A stretch of DNA of 64,000 nt from Cynocephalus volans (lineage: Eukaryota; Chordata; Mammalia; Dermoptera; Cynocephalidae). Position 1 is the stretch's first letter. Every line of letters starts with the position of its first letter. Shown piece by piece: positions 58,966 to 64,000 of the stretch. The position numbers and the translations under genes are program-made. Under the pieces are notes generated by a model. That model was not told where the DNA came from, ran no database searches, and saw only the letters and a list, made by a program, of their open reading frames with translations. The stretch covers positions 50,133,095-50,197,094 of the forward strand of contig NC_084464.1 of the NCBI RefSeq assembly GCF_027409185.1. Reading direction: 5' to 3'.

Positions 58966-61900
58966 TATCATGTTAAAAAAATAAAATTACCTAGAGGAAT
59001 GTGGGTAGTGACTACCATGCTGGTACAGAGTCTGCATTAATCACATCCTACCTGAATCTTCCCCAAGGCAGGATTTGCCTTCCCTGGACCTCAGGTTGAA
59101 CCAAGCCTCGGGCCACTGTCATAGCATCTTCCTGACCATGAATTACACACATCATCCTGAGCTGTTTCAAATCTTGCTTGTGCTTGTGTTTTCTGTTCAT
59201 CTGAAACACAAGGCAAGGCTTCATGGGCCCCCATGGGACTTAGTAGAGCCAGGTGCACACAGGAGCCAAGACGATACTTGTCCATGGGCCTCTGGAGAAC
59301 CCCCCCCCCCCGTGTGGGACACTGACCAACATTGGGAACAGCTCCCCCCTGGCCTGCCAGGTCTCTACCAGGGAGCTACACTCTCTTCATGGTGACTGTC
59401 AGGCTGGGTGTACAGTCTCAAACTTCTTGGTCTGCAAACCAAGGGTCCACCTGATTTCTCCAGACTCTGAGACCCTCAGAGTGTCCCACAGCACTGATGC
59501 TCAGGAAGTGACCACCCTGGCAGCTAAATCTAAAGACCACAGTACACTGTTTAGTGATTACAAAAGTGGTGCTAATTTTCAGAGTATGTTCGTTAAAATC
59601 ATGTTTATTTGCGCTTTGCGTAACTCATACATAAAAATAACCAGTGTAGAAGTGGTTAATGGTATATGCATATATTTTTATCCCTTAAAAATATTGAGTT
59701 CTTTGTTATAGAAGCAATGTAATCACATTACAGAAAATGTGGGAAGTAGAGAAAGAAAAAGCCATCAATAATCCTGTCACCCCAGCGTGGCACCGCCTGG
59801 CTTCTGTTTTTAAATTGAGTTTCTATGACTCAATGCAACAGAGAGAACCACACACGTTAGCTTGTGCCTCCCTGTTCTCCTCATCCCCTGTCTTGTTTTT
59901 GCATAACCTAAAGTCTGGCTCATACTCAGACCCACACTGACAAGCACCAAACGGAGGCACCGGAAACCACCCTCACACCACCCCTGCCTCAGAGCCTGGG
60001 CCCCCTCATGCACCAAGGCCACCTGTTCAGGTCTAAGGGTCTCCCACACCCCAGGCCAGAGCCCTCCAATTCGATTTAATTGTGTGGGCAGAGCAGTGGG
60101 GAAGTCGTGTGTAAGAGTGTGTGCACACAGGCAGGAAACTGCCTTCAGGAAAGTCAGCATCTTGGGGAAATTTTAAGATGTGTACACAATGGCCCCCACA
60201 TACAGCAGGTGGAGATGGATTTGACCACATGCAGCTCCCAGTCCTAGGGCATTCTGAAAAGGGAGGCTGTCCAAAACTGAGCTCTGCAAACTCTGAATCC
60301 GCAGCAGGCTCGGTGGAGATGGGAACCTTCTAGAACAGGATCCAATACAGTCCACCCCCCCACCGTGACTCTGAAGTTGCCCTGCCTGGGCCCCAGGAGC
60401 CTGCCCTGGCTCTAGACAGACACGCTCCCTGGGAGAAGCTGATGCACACTTCCACCAGGCAACCTACGGACCTGTTCAAACAGAGAACAAAGTGTCCCCA
60501 GCTAGGGGGGCAGTAGCAGATGACGGGCCGAGCGGTGCGGTCAGCCCCAGAGTGCTCGCTGGGTTGCAGGAGAAGCCGGCAGGCAGGGACCCCACTGGGA
60601 GGGCTAGAGACAGTCTTCCCCACTGGACGTGGGCCCATCTGAAGGGCAGAGGACGGCTGTGACGGTGCCGCCTCTGGGTTTGGGTGCTGCTGGGAGGAAG
60701 GCCAAAAGGGAGAGAGAGAAATCCATGGTTCAGGACATTCATTAATAATTACCCTCTTACCCGGTGCTAGGTTTGGGATGAGGCACAAATCCAGGGCCTT
60801 GCGGGGAAAGGGTGTTGCAGGGGAGTGCAGACGGAGAAACTCCCGTGGCAATGTGCTCTGACAGGGAGTCCAGGGGAGCCCAGAGAGGAGTGGGGCTCAA
60901 AAGAAGCAACCCCCAGGCCCAGGGTCAGGGGAGCCTCCCGTAACAGCCCAGCCTACAGGAACTTTTCTACTTTGGGGCACCTAAGGCCCCTACAATATGA
61001 CCCGCCCCCACTTTAATTCTTCATAGTACATTGGTTGCAAGGTGACCCCCGCCCAAGATGTTATGGCTCCACCCACCAACCTCAAAGACAGGGATAATGT
61101 CTAGTACTCCTAATTCCCACAATCCTTAAACCAGCACCAGGCATACAGTTGGCATGCATTAAGTGTTTAATTGGCCTTAGGGAGCAAGTTCTTGGCTCAG
61201 AGAGGTGCAGTGACCTAGCCTAGTCACACGGCAAGCACGCCCAGGACCTGACTGTCTTGTAGTCCCCCACAACTCCCTGGGCTGCTCATCAAGAGGAATG
61301 CAGGGCTGAGGCTAGAGTCTGGGAGATGGGGGAGGGGGGTACTGAGAAGCTGTTAATCAGGACACCCTCCCCTTTTCCTGCTACCCTGGGGCTGCTGACA
61401 AGACACTAGAGCATCAGTTTGCCCCACTGAGCCCACTCAGCACTTAAGGCGTTAGCGAGAGGCGGCCATTCCCCCCGCAGCTCCAGCGGGGCCAGGGATG
61501 CTGAGAAGGAAAGGGCCCCCTTCCAAAGCTAACACTGTGGGGATGCATTCCACGACCTGGGAGGTGAGAGTTTTATTTGAACAGGAGTGATGGGGAAGGT
61601 ATGGGACACTGATGTTTTCTCCTCCAGAGAGTCTGTGAACAGGTGCCCACCTCCATCCCGCACTGGGGGAGCCTGGGAGGAGGAAGAACCTTTGCATTAG
61701 ACACAAAGGGCGCCCAATCCAAAATAAGCGTCCATAAAGGGTCTGTCATGGGGTCCTCAGCATGCTACAAAATAACCCATCTGTCCTTATCCTTGCAGGC
61801 AGTATCTGGGTGGTACTTACACCCCAGGAGAAAGGAGAAGACTGAAGCGATTTCTTCCCAAGGTACAGACCATAGTCCTGCTAGGGGTTAACCCTGGGGA

Positions 61901-62449
61901 AGCCAAGTGGGGGGATGTGTCATAAGTGTGGATTTAGCTGATGGGAAGGTGGCAGGCCATATAGGGACTAAGACAGAAATCCCACAGCTAAGAGGCCGTT
62001 ACACCTCCCCTCCATCTCCTTGATTCTTTCTTGGGGCCTCTCAGTCTCTGGGTCCCCTGACCCACAAACCTGCCTAGGGGCAGGGGATAGAAGCAGTGAA
62101 CACAGGGCAGGAGTCTGTTAGAGATATAAGATGGGGGTGGGGACAGAGATGACAGCCCCAACTCAGAGCTGTGGCACCCACTTACACAACCCAGGTTTTC
62201 CCGCTTTAAAACTTTTCACAGTTGAAATGACAAACAAACCTATATATGGTCACTGTGGTCAGGAAGCAGCAGTGCTTTGGTGTTAGAACCCCCATGACTG
62301 AACAGAGCAATGCTCGGCCAAGGGGCAGCAGGCATGTGCACAAGGCACTTCCTGGGCACACACAGAAAACCCAGTCTCCAGAGGAGGGGCGGGCTCCATA
62401 AGACTGGCAATCATTAAGACACTGCGACATCTGAATGACAAGTCACTCT

Positions 62450-62585
62450 GCAGAGCTCTGGCTCTGGACTCAAAAGGCCTGGGTTCAAGCCACTAACTAG
62501 CTGTGTGACCTTGCCTAAGTTATTTAACCTCTCTATCTCAGATGGTTTGTCTGTAAAATGAGGCTCCCCACAGCTCCTATCTTTT
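62450..62585 (+). repeat. MIR element
   Basis: GGCCTGGGTTCAAGCCACTA, CTAGCTGTGTGACCTTGCCT and GGTTTGTCTGTAAAATGAGG, clear sense MIR. Confidence 0.9.
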
Positions 62586-63689
62586 ACCATTTTTGGGGAG
62601 TCAGTACGATGTGGCCATGGTGGCTGCCGTTACTATTCTTTGGAGGGCTGGTATGCCTCTCCTTGTCCCCCAACCCCCAATCACTTCTGTTAGCAGTGGA
62701 TACAGCCCCTGAGTTCTTGGTAAAATCTGAAACTTGCTATTAGTGTGCAGGGTCATAGAATGCCTCTCCTCCTTTCTGGGATGGCCCTAGACGTTTCCTG
62801 TCTGTGTTGAGGCTGACCGGGATCAAGGGTAGGGGTCCAGAAAGAGGTGAGATCCCACAAGATCCCACAAGTCCAAATCTCATGGGGGCCCCTGTGAGGG
62901 CCTTGCCTCTTAGTTTACGAAGGAGACACCAGAGGGTTTTCTGAATTTTGGAAACATGATCTGACTATCAGGTTCCCTGACTGCTGGTGCAGTGTGACCA
63001 GCAGACCTATTGGAGGTGTGGCAATCACCTTTCAGCTGACCTCCTCTTCTAGGCCACTGCTTCCAAGAAGCCTTCCTTTATTTCCCCACTTAGCTCTAAT
63101 TACTCCTTTATTGTATTTCCCCCACTCCTGGTGAACAGAGCAACCTTGGACAAGTTACGTAAACTCCCAAGGTCTGGGCCTTTGCTCCAGGAGGCCACAG
63201 GCCAGTTAAATACCTCTAAGCTCCCTCTAAGCTCACATTTTATGATTTGCTGCCAGGAGAGGGGCGCAGAACATGAACTACCCCTGCCAACCTCCAAAAC
63301 AGGCTGTGGAAACTAGCCACCAGCTCTGTGGGTGCAGACTCATGGGGAGCAGAGTCCAGTGCTGGGGAAACTCCCTGGAGAATAGGAGGCATCAGATCCT
63401 TTCTGCCTGAGGCCCTGGATGACCCAGAAAAACATCCTCCTCTCTGAGCCTATGGCTCACCATAATTTCAACTTTTACCTCTTATCCTGGAACTTACTAG
63501 TAAGTGGGGAAGCTGGTGCTCAAGATCACAGGAAGGGATGTGTTGGGAAGGTTAGTAAATCAAGCAGGCCAAACCGCCTAATGTAATTAGAAGTGCTCTG
63601 CACCCCAAAATACCATCAAGAGGTTTTTGATTTAAAGGCAATTTAAAAAGGGATTAGAAATGGGGTGAGAAATGGCTCAGCGAAGAAAG

Positions 63690-63822
63690 GCCCATAGCCG
63701 GGATCTGGTAAGCAGCGCTGCTAGATCAACCTGAACTTGGTTCAAGAGACAGCTCTGCCCCAGTTTAACCACTCCTCACCAGGCCTCAGTTTTCCCATCT
63801 AGCAAATGGGATGGCATCCATT
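63690..63822 (+). repeat. MIR fragment
   Basis: GGCCTCAGTTTTCCCATCTA then GCAAATGGGATGGCATCC, sense MIR. Confidence 0.7.
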
Positions 63823-64000
63823 TGGCAAGGTGCGTGGCATGCACGGGTGTAAGGTCTGTGTGTCTGCCAACTTCCTGGAGGACTGCGTGGTGTCACCCAG
63901 GTGCTTCAGGTAACACCCTGCAAACACTTCTGCTCCCTCCCCTTGGGGTGGGCTGAGGGGGAGTAAAAGCCGAGTGCAGGCTCTGGTCACACCATCCGCT

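Larger units (their letters stand above)
42396..64000 (-). other. KCNK5: KCNK5 intron 1 (3' part, at least 21.6 kb)
   Basis: Everything to the right of exon 2 is inferred to be intron 1 because exon 1 is not seen before the window ends. It contains MIR, L2, hAT and CR1/L3 fragments and one large minisatellite, listed separately. The stretches 45010-46700, 48900-50090, 50890-52000, 52210-53470, 54840-56980, 57090-58800, 58970-62440 and 62590-63680 hold no gene I can support. They are unique-looking or contain only weak fragments of old repeats. None of the 60-170 codon open frames there resembles a known protein or repeats across a splice-compatible structure. Confidence 0.75.

Noticed and set aside
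60330..60851. 173-codon minus-strand open frame considered as KCNK5 exon 1
   Set aside because: It lacks the M1 helix and the conserved N-terminal residues of TASK-2 and has no donor in the needed phase after a matching cap sequence.

Overview
The window is mammalian nuclear DNA. It is dense in ancient mammalian repeats (MIR, L2, MER5A, MER20, MaLR LTRs, L1M, a mariner and a CR1/L3-type LINE) and carries one recognisable protein-coding gene. No Alu, B1/B2, BovB or carnivore tRNA-Lys SINE is visible. The only young-looking SINEs are two dimeric, tRNA-Ile-like elements (5227-5390 and 9047-9230) with intact target-site duplications. That SINE type is known from colugos (Dermoptera, CYN-SINEs), so I infer Galeopterus or Cynocephalus. 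The species call is an inference from repeat type.

The gene is the orthologue of KCNK5 (TASK-2, a two-pore-domain K+ channel) on the minus strand. Four coding exons are present: exon 2 at 42284-42395, exon 3 at 40136-40302, exon 4 at 39669-39837 and exon 5 at 36708-37573. All junctions have GT/AG signals and compatible phases. The 3' UTR runs to about 34785, where an AATAAA signal lies at 34803-34808. Exon 1 (start codon, first transmembrane helix, first part of the extracellular cap) is not in the window. The right-hand 21.6 kb is therefore the 3' part of a long intron 1. The four exons encode residues 63-499 if exon 1 supplies 62 residues. With that numbering the known TASK-2 functional residues (N77, R224, K245, K257/K258) fall exactly on the expected amino acids.

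Layout. 1-4.2 kb: intergenic, mostly unique. 4.2-12.5 kb: a retroelement graveyard, including a twin-primed L1 with its target-site duplication and a set of nested insertions (L1M, then MaLR LTR, then mariner, then L1 and SINE). 12.6-19 kb: GC-richer, with a CpG-rich block containing a strong CTCF-like motif (13.4-14.3 kb), a 40-bp minisatellite and a 66-bp alternating purine-pyrimidine tract. 19-24.6 kb: old L1, hAT and MaLR remnants. 25.4-26.7 kb: an unusual composite retroposon made of an L1 5' UTR, a GC-rich imperfect duplication and an (ATAA)n tail. 26.7-34.8 kb: intergenic with MIRs. 34.8-42.4 kb: KCNK5 exons 2-5. 42.4-64 kb: KCNK5 intron 1, with a CR1/L3-type LINE and an 18-copy, indel-free 35-bp minisatellite.

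No RNA gene, CRISPR array or prokaryote-type system is present. The most unusual objects are the composite L1-derived retroposon, the 35-bp array, the CpG/CTCF block and the long UG-repeat tract just upstream of KCNK5 exon 3.
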